Shown here one piece after another: positions 1 to 8,883 of a stretch of DNA of 44,242 nucleotides. Location of the stretch: contig JAIXPU010000116.1 in the NCBI GenBank assembly GCA_027486075.1, forward strand, positions 1-44,242, read 5' to 3'. Numbering within the stretch: the first letter of the stretch is position 1; each line of letters starts with the position of its first letter. A program made the translations under genes and the position numbers. The stretch comes from Streptomycetaceae bacterium. GTDB taxonomy: Bacteria; Actinomycetota; Actinomycetes; Nanopelagicales; Nanopelagicaceae. Below the pieces are notes generated by a model. The model ran no database searches, was not told the origin of the DNA, and saw only the letters and a list, made by a program, of their open reading frames with translations.

Positions 1-1667
1 ATAACCGCCTTTAAGTTCTTAATCACACCATCTCGATGTGCATTTAAAGGTTGCTCCATCTTCATCGCTTCTAGAACGATTACTAAGTCGCCTGCAGAAA
101 CTTGCTGGCCTTCTGTTACGGCAATCTTTACCACCGTGCCCTGCATCGGGCTGGCTAAGCCAGTGCCAGATGCACCTGTGGCAGATGGCTGCTTGGCGCG
201 ATGGCGTTTAACAACGGGTTCGGGCGCATGAACGAGAATCTCAAAGCGCTTTCCATTGACCTCGGCAACCAACTTCTCTGCAGCAACTTTGGTCTGTACA
301 TCTTGGACTGCGCTCTGGAAAGCGGAAATATCGTTCTTAAATTCATTTTCAATGTAGCTGGTGTAGATCTTGAAATCTTCGGTATAGGCGGGATCTTCCA
401 AGATAGCTCTGTGGAACGGAATTGCCGTTGCTAATCCGCCAACTTCAAATTCAGCAAGTGCGCGACGGGCGCGTTCGATTGCTTCCTTTCGGGTAGCGCC
501 GGTAACAATCAACTTTGCTAAGAGTGAGTCAAAGTTACCGCCGATGACATCGCCATTTCTAAAGCCAGCATCTACACGAACCCCTGGACCGGTAGGCAAA
601 TTCCAGGAAGTGATTCGTCCTGGGGCGGGCAAGAAGGAGCGTCCAGGATCTTCTCCATTAATACGGAACTCGAGTGAGTGTCCACGAATGGCTGGGTCAT
701 CAAAACCTAAACTTTCACCCATTGCGATTCTAAATTGTTCACGAACTAGATCGATTCCTGTTACCTCTTCAGAAACTGGATGTTCAACTTGAAGTCGTGT
801 ATTCACCTCAAGGAATGAGATTGTTCCATCAACGCCCACCAAGAATTCGCAAGTGCCAGCGCCTACATAACCGGCCTCTTTCATAATTGCCTTACTTGAG
901 CGATACAACTCTTGGTTTTGTGCATCTGTCAGAAACGGCGCCGGCGCTTCTTCAACGAGCTTCTGATGGCGACGTTGCAGCGAGCAGTCACGTGTAGAGA
1001 CAACAACGGCGTGCCCCTTTTGGTCAACCAGTACTTGAGTTTCGACATGGCGCGGCTTATCGAGATAACGCTCCACGAAACATTCTCCGCGACCAAAACC
1101 TGCAATGGCTTCACGGACAGCAGAGGCGTAAAGCTCAGGGATTTCCTCCATAGTGCGAGCAACTTTGAGACCGCGACCGCCACCACCGAAAGCTGCCTTG
1201 ATTGCAACTGGTAAACCATGTTCTTTTGCAAAAGCTAAAACTTCTTCATGTCCGGTTACGGGATCTTTCGTTCCGGCGACGAGCGGTGCGCCAGCTTTCG
1301 CTGCAATTCGTCTGGCAGAAACTTTGTCACCGAGTGCGCTAATGGCAGCAGGTGGGGGACCAATCCAAATGAGCCCTGCATCAATAACTGCTTGGGCAAA
1401 ACTGGCATTTTCGGAGAGAAAGCCGTAACCAGGATGTACTGCATCCGCGCCTGACTCTTTTGCTAGAGCGATAATCTTTGCAATATTGAGGTAAGTATCT
1501 TTAGCTACAGTGCCATTGAGTGAATATGAGTAATCCGCGCTCTTGGCATGTAGCGAATCACGATCTTCTTCAGAATAGATTGCCACAGATTCCAAACCAT
1601 GGTCTTTACAGGCGCGAATAACGCGAATGGCGATTTCGCCTCGATTTGCAATCAGCACGCGCTTCAT
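1..1667 (-). CDS. accA: Acyl-CoA carboxylase alpha subunit (biotin carboxylase plus BCCP), 3' end cut by window
   Basis: Carboxylates its own biotin with bicarbonate and ATP, supplying the beta subunit to make malonyl-CoA or methylmalonyl-CoA. The open frame gives 555 codons and runs off the left edge. It begins MKRVLIANRGEIAIRVIRAC, the classic biotin carboxylase N-terminus. The ATP-grasp glycine-rich loop (AAFGGGGRGLKV) and the motif EVNTRLQVEHPV follow. The biotinylation motif EAMKMEQPL lies near the end, with the target Lys at about residue 536 (positions 60-62). This is the fused BC-BCCP layout of actinobacterial AccA3-type subunits. The ATG overlaps the maf stop as ATGA, so it is probably translationally coupled. 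Only the last BCCP strand is missing. Very confident in family; the acyl-CoA preference cannot be read here. Confidence 0.95.
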   Translation of the reverse strand, partial: MKRVLIANRGEIAIRVIRACKDHGLESVAIYSEEDRDSLHAKSADYSYSLNGTVAKDTYLNIAKIIALAKESGADAVHPGYGFLSENASFAQAVIDAGLIWIGPPPAAISALGDKVSARRIAAKAGAPLVAGTKDPVTGHEEVLAFAKEHGLPVAIKAAFGGGGRGLKVARTMEEIPELYASAVREAIAGFGRGECFVERYLDKPRHVETQVLVDQKGHAVVVSTRDCSLQRRHQKLVEEAPAPFLTDAQNQELYRSSKAIMKEAGYVGAGTCEFLVGVDGTISFLEVNTRLQVEHPVSEEVTGIDLVREQFRIAMGESLGFDDPAIRGHSLEFRINGEDPGRSFLPAPGRITSWNLPTGPGVRVDAGFRNGDVIGGNFDSLLAKLIVTGATRKEAIERARRALAEFEVGGLATAIPFHRAILEDPAYTEDFKIYTSYIENEFKNDISAFQSAVQDVQTKVAAEKLVAEVNGKRFEILVHAPEPVVKRHRAKQPSATGASGTGLASPMQGTVVKIAVTEGQQVSAGDLVIVLEAMKMEQPLNAHRDGVIKNLKAV

Positions 1668-2266
1668 GACATCTCCTTCACCTGTGGCCAAGAGTATCCA
1701 AGTTGCTTCATGGCGCTGCGAAGAAAGGGCATCGAAATTCCTACAACGTTTGTGTAATCACCCTCAATTAATGGAATAAAGGGAGAGCCATATCCATCAA
1801 GGGTAAAACCTCCTGCTACATGAAGGGGTTCTTCAGATGCAATGTAATCATCAATCTCTAGATCGCTCATTTCAGAGAAGGTAACTTTGGTAGTAACGCG
1901 ATCGGCAATCTCAATACCTTTCTCGGTATCAATAATGCAATGACCTGTATGCAAGAGCCCCGCGCGACCACTAATCTTCTTGGCGCGTTCCCGTGCGATA
2001 TCTGCGGTACCTGGCTTGCCGAAAGAGACTCCATCTACATCAAATGTTGAATCACAGCCAATAATGAGCGCTGGATAATCAATCTTTTCTCGCACGGTGT
2101 GCGCCTTTGAAATCGCAAGTGCAATAACCATATCTTCCGGGGTCATTGCGTTGAAGAAATCAGTCTCCTCATCGACGTGACTGACGATGATGGTGGGCTT
2201 TAAACCTGCATCCTCAAGCAGTCTTCTGCGTGATTGAGATTGGGAAGCGAGCACTATGCGTGGCAT
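1664..2266 (-). CDS. maf: Maf-like nucleoside triphosphate pyrophosphatase
   Basis: Predicted house-cleaning pyrophosphatase that hydrolyses dTTP/UTP or modified nucleotides to monophosphates. The 200-residue length is usual. The N-terminal substrate loop is ASQSQSRRRLL, followed by HVDEE and the catalytic-Asp segment GCDSTFDVDG. It sits between accE and accA in the same operon, and the ATG follows the accE stop directly with no spacer. Maf is a familiar passenger in actinobacterial acc operons. Its link to fatty acid synthesis, if any, is unknown. Confidence 0.93.
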   Translation of the reverse strand: MPRIVLASQSQSRRRLLEDAGLKPTIIVSHVDEETDFFNAMTPEDMVIALAISKAHTVREKIDYPALIIGCDSTFDVDGVSFGKPGTADIARERAKKISGRAGLLHTGHCIIDTEKGIEIADRVTTKVTFSEMSDLEIDDYIASEEPLHVAGGFTLDGYGSPFIPLIEGDYTNVVGISMPFLRSAMKQLGYSWPQVKEMS

Positions 2267-2449
2267 TTATTCAAACTTTCGGGCGCCAAATGTAATTTGG
2301 TGTGGAAGCGGTTGACGCAGCTGAGGTAACCCAAAGACGCTTCGCTTCACAACAGGTGTGAGTTCGACGGCTTTGTGATTGGCCAAGACAGCCTGCAGAG
2401 CAACGAGCTCTTCAGGTGTGGGATTTCCTGCGGTGACGGTGAATTTCAT
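2267..2449 (-). CDS. accE: Acyl-CoA carboxylase epsilon subunit
   Basis: A 60-residue protein, MKFTVTAGNPTPEELVAL..., matching the short actinobacterial AccE family that binds the AccA-AccD complex and raises its activity. The GNPTPEELVAL segment is the typical N-terminal signature. The C-terminal half is basic and poorly conserved. It lies two bases after the accD stop with no clear Shine-Dalgarno, so it probably relies on coupling. Position between accD and maf supports the call more strongly than the sequence alone. Confidence 0.88.
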   Translation of the reverse strand: MKFTVTAGNPTPEELVALQAVLANHKAVELTPVVKRSVFGLPQLRQPLPHQITFGARKFE

Positions 2450-2451
2450 TG

Positions 2452-4023
2452 TTAGAGCGGGATGTTTCCATGTTTACGTGCCGGCAGCGTATCTCGCTTA
2501 GTTTTGAGAGTACGGAAAGCTTTAGTGATGTACTGACGAGAATCCTCAGGTTCAATCACGCTATCAATGGTGCCGCGCTCTGCTGCAAGATATGGGTTAG
2601 AAAACTTTTCAGTGTATTCAGTAATCAATTCGGCGCGCTTAGCATCTTGATCCTTGGCTTCAGCTAAATCCTTGCGGTACAAGATGTTTACCGCGCCTTG
2701 CGCGCCCATCACGGCGATTTCAGCGCTTGGCCATGCAAAGTTGATATCACTTCCTAAGTACTTGGAGCCCATAACGATAAATGCACCACCGTAGGCTTTG
2801 CGAGTAATGAGAGTTACCAAAGGTACTGATGCTTCAGCGTAGGCGTAGAGCAACTTTGCACCTCGGCGAATGATGCCGTTCCACTCTTGTTCGGTGCCCG
2901 GCATAAAGCCGGGAACATCTACAAGGGTAAGAATTGGAATATTAAATGCATCGCAGAAGCGAAGGAAACGAGCAGCCTTTTCGGATGAGTTGATATCGAG
3001 CGTGCCCGCAAGCTGCGAAGGTTGATTCGCGATAACGCCAATAGATTGTCCTTCGATACGCGCAAAGCCAACAACAATATTTGGCGCGTAAAGTGCATGA
3101 ACTTCTAGGAATTCACCTTCATCGACAAGCGCCTGAATTAAGGACTTCATGTCATACGGCTGATTTGGACTATCTGGAATCAAAGTATTGAGTGCAACAT
3201 CTGCTGCTGACTTCTCTAGCGTTTGGGTCGGGGGCAGGATAGGTGAACCATCCATATTGTTTGAAGGAAGATATGACAGAAGCGCCTTCACATAATCGAT
3301 AGCGTCAGCTTCAGAGTCAGCCATGTAATGAGCATTTCCAGATTTGGTGTTGTGAGTGAAAGCGCCACCAAGCTCTTCCATATCAACATCTTCGCCCGTG
3401 ACTGTCTTGATCACATCTGGGCCAGTGATAAACATATTTGAGGTCTCCTTCACCATCACGGTGAAGTCAGTCAACGCTGGAGAGTAGGCAGATCCGCCTG
3501 CGCACGGTCCCAGAATGAGTGAAATCTGTGGGATGACTCCAGAGGAGCGAGTGTTGAGTCTAAAGATTTTTCCATACCCATTGAGTGAGGCAACGCCCTC
3601 TTGGATGCGCGCACCACCGGAATCATTGATACCTATTAATGGAATGCCAGACTTCAGTGCAAACTCAGCAATCTTCACGATTTTTTCAGCGTGTACTTCG
3701 CCAAGAGATCCACCAAATACTGTGAAGTCTTGTGAGTACAACGCAATTGGTCGGCCATCTACGGTTGCTGTACCGATTACTACGCCATCGCCATAAGGAC
3801 GATTCTTCTCCATGCCAAAGTTCTGTGCGCGATGGCGAGCAAATTCATCAATTTCTGTAAAGGAATCTGGGTCAACCAGCATCTGGATTCGCTCACGCGC
3901 TGTGCCCTTACCTTTTGAATGCTGCTTCTCTACCGCGCGGGCAGATCCAGCGTGCACAGCTTCATCAATGCGCTCACGAAGGTCTTCAATTTTGCCGGCA
4001 GTAGTGTGCAGATCTGGGCTCAT
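2452..4023 (-). CDS. accD: Acyl-CoA carboxylase beta subunit (carboxyltransferase)
   Basis: Transfers the carboxyl group from biotin to acetyl- or propionyl-CoA. It has two crotonase-like halves: the N-terminal half contains NDSGGARIQEGV and GPCAGGSAYSPAL, and the C-terminal half contains LVDVPGFMPGTEQEWNGII and KAYGGAFIVM. At 523-525 residues it has the normal AccD5/PccB length. Two in-frame ATGs exist, at 4029 and 4023. I prefer 4023 (MSPDLHTTAGK) because a TACCTT -10 hexamer ends exactly 7 bases before it and no Shine-Dalgarno serves the upstream codon. It is divergent from birA, the enzyme that biotinylates its partner. Confidence 0.95.
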   Translation of the reverse strand: MSPDLHTTAGKIEDLRERIDEAVHAGSARAVEKQHSKGKGTARERIQMLVDPDSFTEIDEFARHRAQNFGMEKNRPYGDGVVIGTATVDGRPIALYSQDFTVFGGSLGEVHAEKIVKIAEFALKSGIPLIGINDSGGARIQEGVASLNGYGKIFRLNTRSSGVIPQISLILGPCAGGSAYSPALTDFTVMVKETSNMFITGPDVIKTVTGEDVDMEELGGAFTHNTKSGNAHYMADSEADAIDYVKALLSYLPSNNMDGSPILPPTQTLEKSAADVALNTLIPDSPNQPYDMKSLIQALVDEGEFLEVHALYAPNIVVGFARIEGQSIGVIANQPSQLAGTLDINSSEKAARFLRFCDAFNIPILTLVDVPGFMPGTEQEWNGIIRRGAKLLYAYAEASVPLVTLITRKAYGGAFIVMGSKYLGSDINFAWPSAEIAVMGAQGAVNILYRKDLAEAKDQDAKRAELITEYTEKFSNPYLAAERGTIDSVIEPEDSRQYITKAFRTLKTKRDTLPARKHGNIPL

Positions 4024-4028
4024 GAACA

Positions 4029-4034
4029 TAAGGT
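4029..4034 (+). promoter_or_regulatory. Predicted leaderless -10 of birA (TAAGGT)
   Basis: TAnnnT hexamer ending 8 bases before the GTG at 4042. With the accD -10 it forms one palindromic TAnnnTA (4029-4035). The AAGG inside could also act as a weak Shine-Dalgarno on a longer transcript. Confidence 0.6.
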
Positions 4035-4035
4035 A
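4030..4035 (-). promoter_or_regulatory. Predicted leaderless -10 of accD (TACCTT)
   Basis: TAnnnT hexamer whose last base is 7 bases before the ATG at 4023. It overlaps the birA -10 on the other strand because TAAGGTA is symmetric at its TA ends. Confidence 0.6.
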
Positions 4036-4041
4036 CTAGTC

Positions 4042-4809
4042 GTGAGCACACTTGCGCCAAGACCACCGCTAAATAGTTCGGTGATCTCAGAAAAAATCTC
4101 GCAGTACTGGCGAGTAAGCGTGGTTGAAGTCACGGGGTCGACTCAAGATGACTTAACGCAATTAGTTGCAGAGAAAAAAGCTAGCAATGGCGATGTCATT
4201 GCAACAGAATTTCAAAGCGCTGGCCGTGGTCGCGTCGATAGAAAATTTGATGCACCTGCAGCTTCTGCTCTCATGTTCTCTCTCTATATACAACCACAAC
4301 GCGAAAAATCTGATTGGTCCTTCTTACCGCTTCTTACCGGGCTCTCTGCCATCTTCGCACTAATGAAATTAGAGCCTGAATCCTTACCGACTCTTAAATG
4401 GCCCAATGACATTCTCTTAGGAGATGGAAAAGTTGGCGGAATAATTGCACAAGTAAGTGGCGATGGCGTCATCATCGGCGTAGGCATCAATGTGGGAATG
4501 ACGGAAGAAGAGCTCCCAGTTCCTCACGCTACTTCACTCGCTCTTCACCAATATTCAACCCTTGATCGGAATCTGATTCTCTCTACATTTCTTACAACCT
4601 TCGAGGAGCTCTTCACCAGATGGCAAAGTGGAGAAGATCTTCGCCATCTCTATAAAGAGCGCTCTGCGACAATCGGCCGCGATATCCGGATTGAACTTCC
4701 AGATGGCACTCATAAGAACGGAAAAGCTGTCGATGTTACGCCTGCAGGCGAACTGATTCTCGAGGATGGTTCTCGAGTGACTGTCGGAGACATCGTTCAT
4801 CTACGATAG
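4042..4809 (+). CDS. birA: Biotin--[acetyl-CoA-carboxylase] ligase
   Basis: Activates biotin with ATP and attaches it to the BCCP lysine of the carboxylase encoded on the opposite strand. The protein has 255 residues. The ligase core carries GRGRVDRKFDAPA (the GRGRxxR-type biotinyl-AMP loop) and KWPNDILL with the conserved Lys, and a small C-terminal SH3-like domain follows. There is no N-terminal helix-turn-helix, so this is a class I enzyme without repressor function. The GTG at 4042 is chosen because frame-compatible upstream codons lie inside divergent accD. The end carries the purK -10. Confidence 0.93.
   Translation: MSTLAPRPPLNSSVISEKISQYWRVSVVEVTGSTQDDLTQLVAEKKASNGDVIATEFQSAGRGRVDRKFDAPAASALMFSLYIQPQREKSDWSFLPLLTGLSAIFALMKLEPESLPTLKWPNDILLGDGKVGGIIAQVSGDGVIIGVGINVGMTEEELPVPHATSLALHQYSTLDRNLILSTFLTTFEELFTRWQSGEDLRHLYKERSATIGRDIRIELPDGTHKNGKAVDVTPAGELILEDGSRVTVGDIVHLR
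4802..4807 (+). promoter_or_regulatory. Predicted leaderless -10 of purK (TACGAT)
   Basis: TAnnnT hexamer ending 7 bases before the GTG at 4814. It overlaps the last codons and the stop of birA, so purK may have its own promoter inside the operon. Confidence 0.5.
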
Positions 4810-4813
4810 CGCT

Positions 4814-5926
4814 GTGAACGAAAGATTCCCTCGCGTTGGCGTCATAGGCGCAGGGCAGTTGGCACGAATGATGGTTGCACCAGCTACAGCTCTTGGAATC
4901 GATCTCCTTCTCTTTGCGCAGAGCCCCGCGGATTCAGGTGCACAAATCACGCACCACGTTGTAGGTGACTACACCGATCTAGCGGCTCTCAAAGAATTTG
5001 CAGCCAAGTGTGATGTAGTGACCTTCGAACATGAACTTGTTCCGCTCTCGGTAATCCGAGGTCTAGAAGCTGCAGGTGTTCGCATCTATCCACCTGCCAG
5101 CGCCTTTATCTACTCGCAAGATAAGGCGCAGATGCGCGAAAAGTTAAGCTCCTACCCATCACCGGAGTGGAAGGTTGTTACTTCCACGCAAGAGATTGAA
5201 AGATATCCACTGATTGCTAAAGCGATATCGGGCGGTTACGACGGACGTGGAGTCTGGAAGATTAATTCCCAAGATGAATTAGCAGAAATTCTCAAAACCA
5301 ATCCCAAGCTATTAATCGAAGAGTTGATCTCATTCGATTCTGAGATAGCGGTGATGGTTGCTCGCTCTCCGCATGGCCAAGCCACTTCGTGGAGCCCCAC
5401 AGAGACAGTACAAGAAGATGGGATATGCACTCTCACAATTTCACCAGCACAATCCATCACACCTGAGTTAGCTGAAAAGGCGCAGAAGCTCGCGCTCGAT
5501 ATTGCAGCTGAGGTTGGAGTTGTCGGCGTGATGGCGGTAGAGATGTTTGTTAAGGGTGAAAAGATTTTTATCAATGAGCTAGCGATGCGTCCACATAATT
5601 CTGGACATTGGACCATCGATGGTGCGCGGACAAGCCAATTTGAACAACACCTGCGCGCCATCCTTGATCTTCCACTGGGCGATCCATCCATGACCGCTGA
5701 GTACTCGGTGATGGGAAATATTCTGGGCGGCGAGAAGACCGATATGTATCGTCCCTATCTTCACCTCATGGCGCGCAACCCAGACCTGAAATTCCATCAA
5801 TATAAGAAGGAAGTTCGCCCTGGTCGCAAGATTGGGCATGTCACCGCCGTCGGTTCTGACCTTCTACAATTAACTACTGATGTGCAGCATGCACGTGACT
5901 ATATGAGTGGAGCTATCGATGAGTGA
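4814..5926 (+). CDS. purK: 5-(carboxyamino)imidazole ribonucleotide synthase
   Basis: ATP-grasp enzyme of purine synthesis that converts AIR, bicarbonate and ATP to N5-CAIR. The N-terminal segment is RVGVIGAGQLARMM (preATP-grasp fold), the central ATP-grasp includes AKAISGGYDGRG, and the metal-binding region includes ELAMRPHNSGHWTIDGA. At 370 residues it has normal length. Translation starts at GTG 4814, four bases after birA. purE begins within its last codons, so the two consecutive steps are made together. Confidence 0.95.
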   Translation: MNERFPRVGVIGAGQLARMMVAPATALGIDLLLFAQSPADSGAQITHHVVGDYTDLAALKEFAAKCDVVTFEHELVPLSVIRGLEAAGVRIYPPASAFIYSQDKAQMREKLSSYPSPEWKVVTSTQEIERYPLIAKAISGGYDGRGVWKINSQDELAEILKTNPKLLIEELISFDSEIAVMVARSPHGQATSWSPTETVQEDGICTLTISPAQSITPELAEKAQKLALDIAAEVGVVGVMAVEMFVKGEKIFINELAMRPHNSGHWTIDGARTSQFEQHLRAILDLPLGDPSMTAEYSVMGNILGGEKTDMYRPYLHLMARNPDLKFHQYKKEVRPGRKIGHVTAVGSDLLQLTTDVQHARDYMSGAIDE

Positions 5927-6434
5927 TCGTAAAGATGTTGCAATCATCATGGGCTCTGATTCTGATTGGCCAGTCATGGAAGAAGCTGCAAAAGCCCTCG
6001 ATTTATTTGGAATTAGCTATAGCGCCGATGTTGTTTCAGCACATCGCATGCCAGAAGAGATGGTCGAATTTGCAAAGAGCGCGGCGCCCAAAGGTTACAA
6101 AGTAATCATCGCTGGCGCAGGGGGAGCAGCACACCTTCCTGGAATGGTTGCATCCCTAACAACACTTCCAGTTATTGGAGTTCCGGTCTCACTCAAAAAC
6201 CTTGACGGTATGGATTCACTTCTCTCCATCGTTCAGATGCCTGGTGGTGTCCCGGTTGCAACTGTAGGTATTGATAACGCTAAGAATGCAGGAATTTTAG
6301 CTGCACGCATTATTGGCGCGGCAGATGCGGATATTGCAAAGAAGATTGAGGCTCAGCTCGCAACACTCTCTGAAGAGGCAAAGGCAAAGGGCGCCCAATT
6401 GAGCGCCCGTCGCAATACCAAAACTGGTTTTTAG
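5919..6434 (+). CDS. purE: N5-carboxyaminoimidazole ribonucleotide mutase
   Basis: Class I PurE, which rearranges N5-CAIR to CAIR, the next step after PurK. Visible signatures are GSDSDWPVM, SAHRMPEE and AGAGGAAHLPGM, all at the substrate site. I choose the ATG at 5919 (MSDRKDVAIIMGSDSD, 171 residues) because GGAG at 5909-5912 is six bases upstream. An in-frame GTG at 5907 is less likely. The start overlaps the purK end by eight bases. The stop overlaps the stop of convergent ugd by four bases (TTAG). Confidence 0.95.
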   Translation: MSDRKDVAIIMGSDSDWPVMEEAAKALDLFGISYSADVVSAHRMPEEMVEFAKSAAPKGYKVIIAGAGGAAHLPGMVASLTTLPVIGVPVSLKNLDGMDSLLSIVQMPGGVPVATVGIDNAKNAGILAARIIGAADADIAKKIEAQLATLSEEAKAKGAQLSARRNTKTGF

Positions 6435-7741
6435 TCTGTTCTACCCAAGGCATGTACACGCCAACCAGCTGCGCGCCACAAATTGCGATCTAACATATTA
6501 CGGCCATCGATGAGGAACTTGGACTTTACGAGCTGACCAATTACTGAAGGATCGAGTTCGCGATATTCCTTCCACTCAGTCAAGTGCAAAATTGCATCGG
6601 CGCCTTTAACGGCATCTGCAATCTTCTCTTGGTAATCCAAATTAGGAAAACGCTTACGTGCTGGTTCAATACCCTTTGGATCATGAACGACAACTTGAGC
6701 ACCTGCTGCCTGTAGCTGCGCTGCAATATCAAGAGCTGGGGAGTCACGCACATCATCGCTATCAGGCTTAAAGGTTGCCCCTAAGACTGCAATCTTGTAT
6801 TGAGTCAGATCTTCTGAAAGATCTGCACGCACTACATCGATGACTCGTTGACGGGCGCGTAGGTTAATTGCATCAATCTCGCGCAAGAATTCGAGGGCTT
6901 GATCTGCGCCAAGTTCTTGCGCACGAGCCATAAAGGCGCGAATATCTTTAGGTAAGCACCCGCCGCCAAACCCAATACCTGCTTGCAGGAAGCGACTTCC
7001 AATACGAGGGTCGTAACCAATTGCTTTGGCAAGAACAGTGACATCGCCACCGGCTGCTTCGCAGACTTCAGCCATAGCGTTGATGAAAGAGATCTTTGTT
7101 GCCAAGAATGAATTTGCTGCCACCTTTACCAATTCAGCGGTAGGAAGATCTGCGCGAATCCAAGGCGTTCCAAGATCGATAACTGGCTTGTAAACCTCTT
7201 TCAGAATCTCTTCCGCACGATCATTGGCAACGCCAACAACCAATCGATTTGGCGTCAAGGTATCTTCTACGGCAAAGCCTTCACGTAAGAATTCAGGGTT
7301 CCAAGCCAAATCTGCTTGAGGCGCTGATGCTGCAAGCTGTTCACGGAGCAACTGCGCAGTTCCGACAGGAACAGTCGACTTTCCAACTACGAGAGCGCCA
7401 TCTTTAAGGTGAGGCGCAATCGCTACAACTGATGACTTTACATAGGTGAGGTCTGCGGCCAGACCGTCTTTGCTCTGTGGAGTACCTACACAGATGAAGT
7501 GAACATCGGCATCCTTCACGGAAGAAAAGTCAGTGCTGAAAGAGAGACGCCCGGTCTTCATTTCAGCTGCAAGCAAGGTATCTAACCCTGGCTCGTAAAA
7601 TGGAAGTTCGCCCTTAGAGAGAAGATCAACTTTGTTTTGATCTGTATCAATTCCAACTACTTCAAACCCAAGAGAGGACATACAAGCTGCGTGGGTAGCG
7701 CCGAGATAGCCGCAGCCAATTACTGAGAGCTTCAGAGTCAT
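6431..7741 (-). CDS. ugd: UDP-glucose 6-dehydrogenase family protein
   Basis: NAD-dependent oxidation of UDP-glucose to UDP-glucuronate, or of a related sugar such as UDP-ManNAc. The Rossmann motif GCGYLGATHAACMSSLGF is at the N-terminus, the catalytic Cys is in FGGGCLPKDIRAF (about residue 262), and the C-terminal UDP-binding domain contains LGATFKPDSDDVRDSPAL. The start ATG at 7741 (MTLKLSVIG) overlaps the LCP-gene stop as ATGA. Coupling to an LCP ligase and adjacency to a glycosyltransferase and exporter suggest it supplies an acidic sugar for a surface glycopolymer. The exact substrate is not determined. Confidence 0.9.
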   Translation of the reverse strand: MTLKLSVIGCGYLGATHAACMSSLGFEVVGIDTDQNKVDLLSKGELPFYEPGLDTLLAAEMKTGRLSFSTDFSSVKDADVHFICVGTPQSKDGLAADLTYVKSSVVAIAPHLKDGALVVGKSTVPVGTAQLLREQLAASAPQADLAWNPEFLREGFAVEDTLTPNRLVVGVANDRAEEILKEVYKPVIDLGTPWIRADLPTAELVKVAANSFLATKISFINAMAEVCEAAGGDVTVLAKAIGYDPRIGSRFLQAGIGFGGGCLPKDIRAFMARAQELGADQALEFLREIDAINLRARQRVIDVVRADLSEDLTQYKIAVLGATFKPDSDDVRDSPALDIAAQLQAAGAQVVVHDPKGIEPARKRFPNLDYQEKIADAVKGADAILHLTEWKEYRELDPSVIGQLVKSKFLIDGRNMLDRNLWRAAGWRVHALGRTD

Positions 7742-8847
7742 GCGCGAGAGTCTATTGCAGCGCAAGGATTATCTGCTGCCGTCTTTGTCTTAAATTTATC
7801 GATTGTGACAGGCTTCGCAGAGGCGCTCGCCGTTGGCTTTACGGTCTCAAGCAAGGCTTCATCGTTACGAATCTTGGTCCAGAGGTTAGCCGCTAGCACT
7901 TCATCCCAAATTACTACTGAACCTGCGGTGGGATGGCGCCCATTGGGATTTGAAATTGGAACGGTAAGAGTTCGCACATTTCCAGAGGAGAGATTACGTA
8001 GCTGCTTGGCAAGTGTGAGTAGATCATTCTTGGTAACACCAGCATCCATCTTTACGCTAGAGATTGCTGCGTTGTAAAAATTAGTGAGCTTAATTGGATT
8101 GAGCAATACACCTGAACTCGTAGCCTTGCGAAGTACAGCGCTAACAAATTGCTGCTGACGTTCCATGCGTCCGATATCGCCACGTCCGTCAAAGTCGCGG
8201 GTACGTACATATTTGAGCGCTTCGATTCCATTAAGGGTATGAGTACCTGCTGCCAATACCAAGTGGCTCTTCGGGTCATCAATTGCAACTTTTGAACAAA
8301 CTTCTATGCCGCCAAGCGCATCCACGATTCCGGTAAAGCCAGCAAAACTCACCTCAATGTAATGGTCAATCTGCAAATTTGTTTTCTCTTCAATAGTTTG
8401 GATTAGTAGCGGGGCGCCGCCAAATGCGTAAGCGGCATTGATTTTGCCTGGAAGCGCCGGAATATCGCGAGTTCCATCCTGACTTCTATGGGCTGGGACC
8501 GTGACCAAAGTATCGCGAGGTATTGAAACGATATATGCCGCATCGCGTGATTTGCTGATGTGTACAAGAAGCATGGTGTCTGAACGTCCACCTGCTGCAA
8601 CCTTGGTGCTTCCCACACGTAGAGCCTTAATCTGTTCTTTGGTAAGGCCCGCGCGATTATCGGATCCCACAACTAGGTAGTTGAGCGCCTGTGATGTTTT
8701 CTCTGGACGGTCCTTGAGATTGGCAAAGACATCAATACGAGAAATCTGTCCACTGACTTGGCCTAATCCAAGCCAAGAAATCGCTGCAATCGTAACAACA
8801 CCCACAGAGAGTGATGTAATAATTCGAATTGCACGAGAAGATTTCAC
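7738..8847 (-). CDS. LytR-CpsA-Psr (LCP) family glycopolymer ligase
   Basis: LCP enzymes transfer undecaprenyl-linked glycopolymers to peptidoglycan on the outer face of the membrane. An N-terminal transmembrane anchor lies around residues 8-30. The LCP core has GSDNR, the Asp segment GGRSDTMLLVH, VSIPRDT, KINAAYAFGG, KYVRTRDFDGRGDIGR and MERQQQ, which hold the pyrophosphate-binding Arg and Asp residues. It is 369 residues and starts at GTG 8847 with a TACCCT hexamer 7 bases upstream. It is followed by ugd and faces the glycosyltransferase-exporter genes, so all may act on one polymer. Confidence 0.92.
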   Translation of the reverse strand: MKSSRAIRIITSLSVGVVTIAAISWLGLGQVSGQISRIDVFANLKDRPEKTSQALNYLVVGSDNRAGLTKEQIKALRVGSTKVAAGGRSDTMLLVHISKSRDAAYIVSIPRDTLVTVPAHRSQDGTRDIPALPGKINAAYAFGGAPLLIQTIEEKTNLQIDHYIEVSFAGFTGIVDALGGIEVCSKVAIDDPKSHLVLAAGTHTLNGIEALKYVRTRDFDGRGDIGRMERQQQFVSAVLRKATSSGVLLNPIKLTNFYNAAISSVKMDAGVTKNDLLTLAKQLRNLSSGNVRTLTVPISNPNGRHPTAGSVVIWDEVLAANLWTKIRNDEALLETVKPTASASAKPVTIDKFKTKTAADNPCAAIDSRA

Positions 8848-8852
8848 ATCCG

Positions 8853-8858
8853 TAGGGT
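8853..8858 (+). promoter_or_regulatory. Predicted -10 of the GT2 operon (TAGGGT)
   Basis: TAnnnT on the plus strand, same site as the LCP -10. The start would fall near 8865, leaving a leader of about 19 bases that contains GGAGGGG (8875-8881), a good Shine-Dalgarno just before the ATG at 8884. Confidence 0.5.
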
Positions 8859-8859
8859 A
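8854..8859 (-). promoter_or_regulatory. Predicted leaderless -10 of the LCP gene (TACCCT)
   Basis: TAnnnT hexamer ending 7 bases before the GTG at 8847. It is half of the palindromic TAGGGTA at 8853-8859 shared with the divergent glycosyltransferase gene. Confidence 0.6.
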
Positions 8860-8883
8860 CTTGCACGATAGCGTGGAGGGGTT

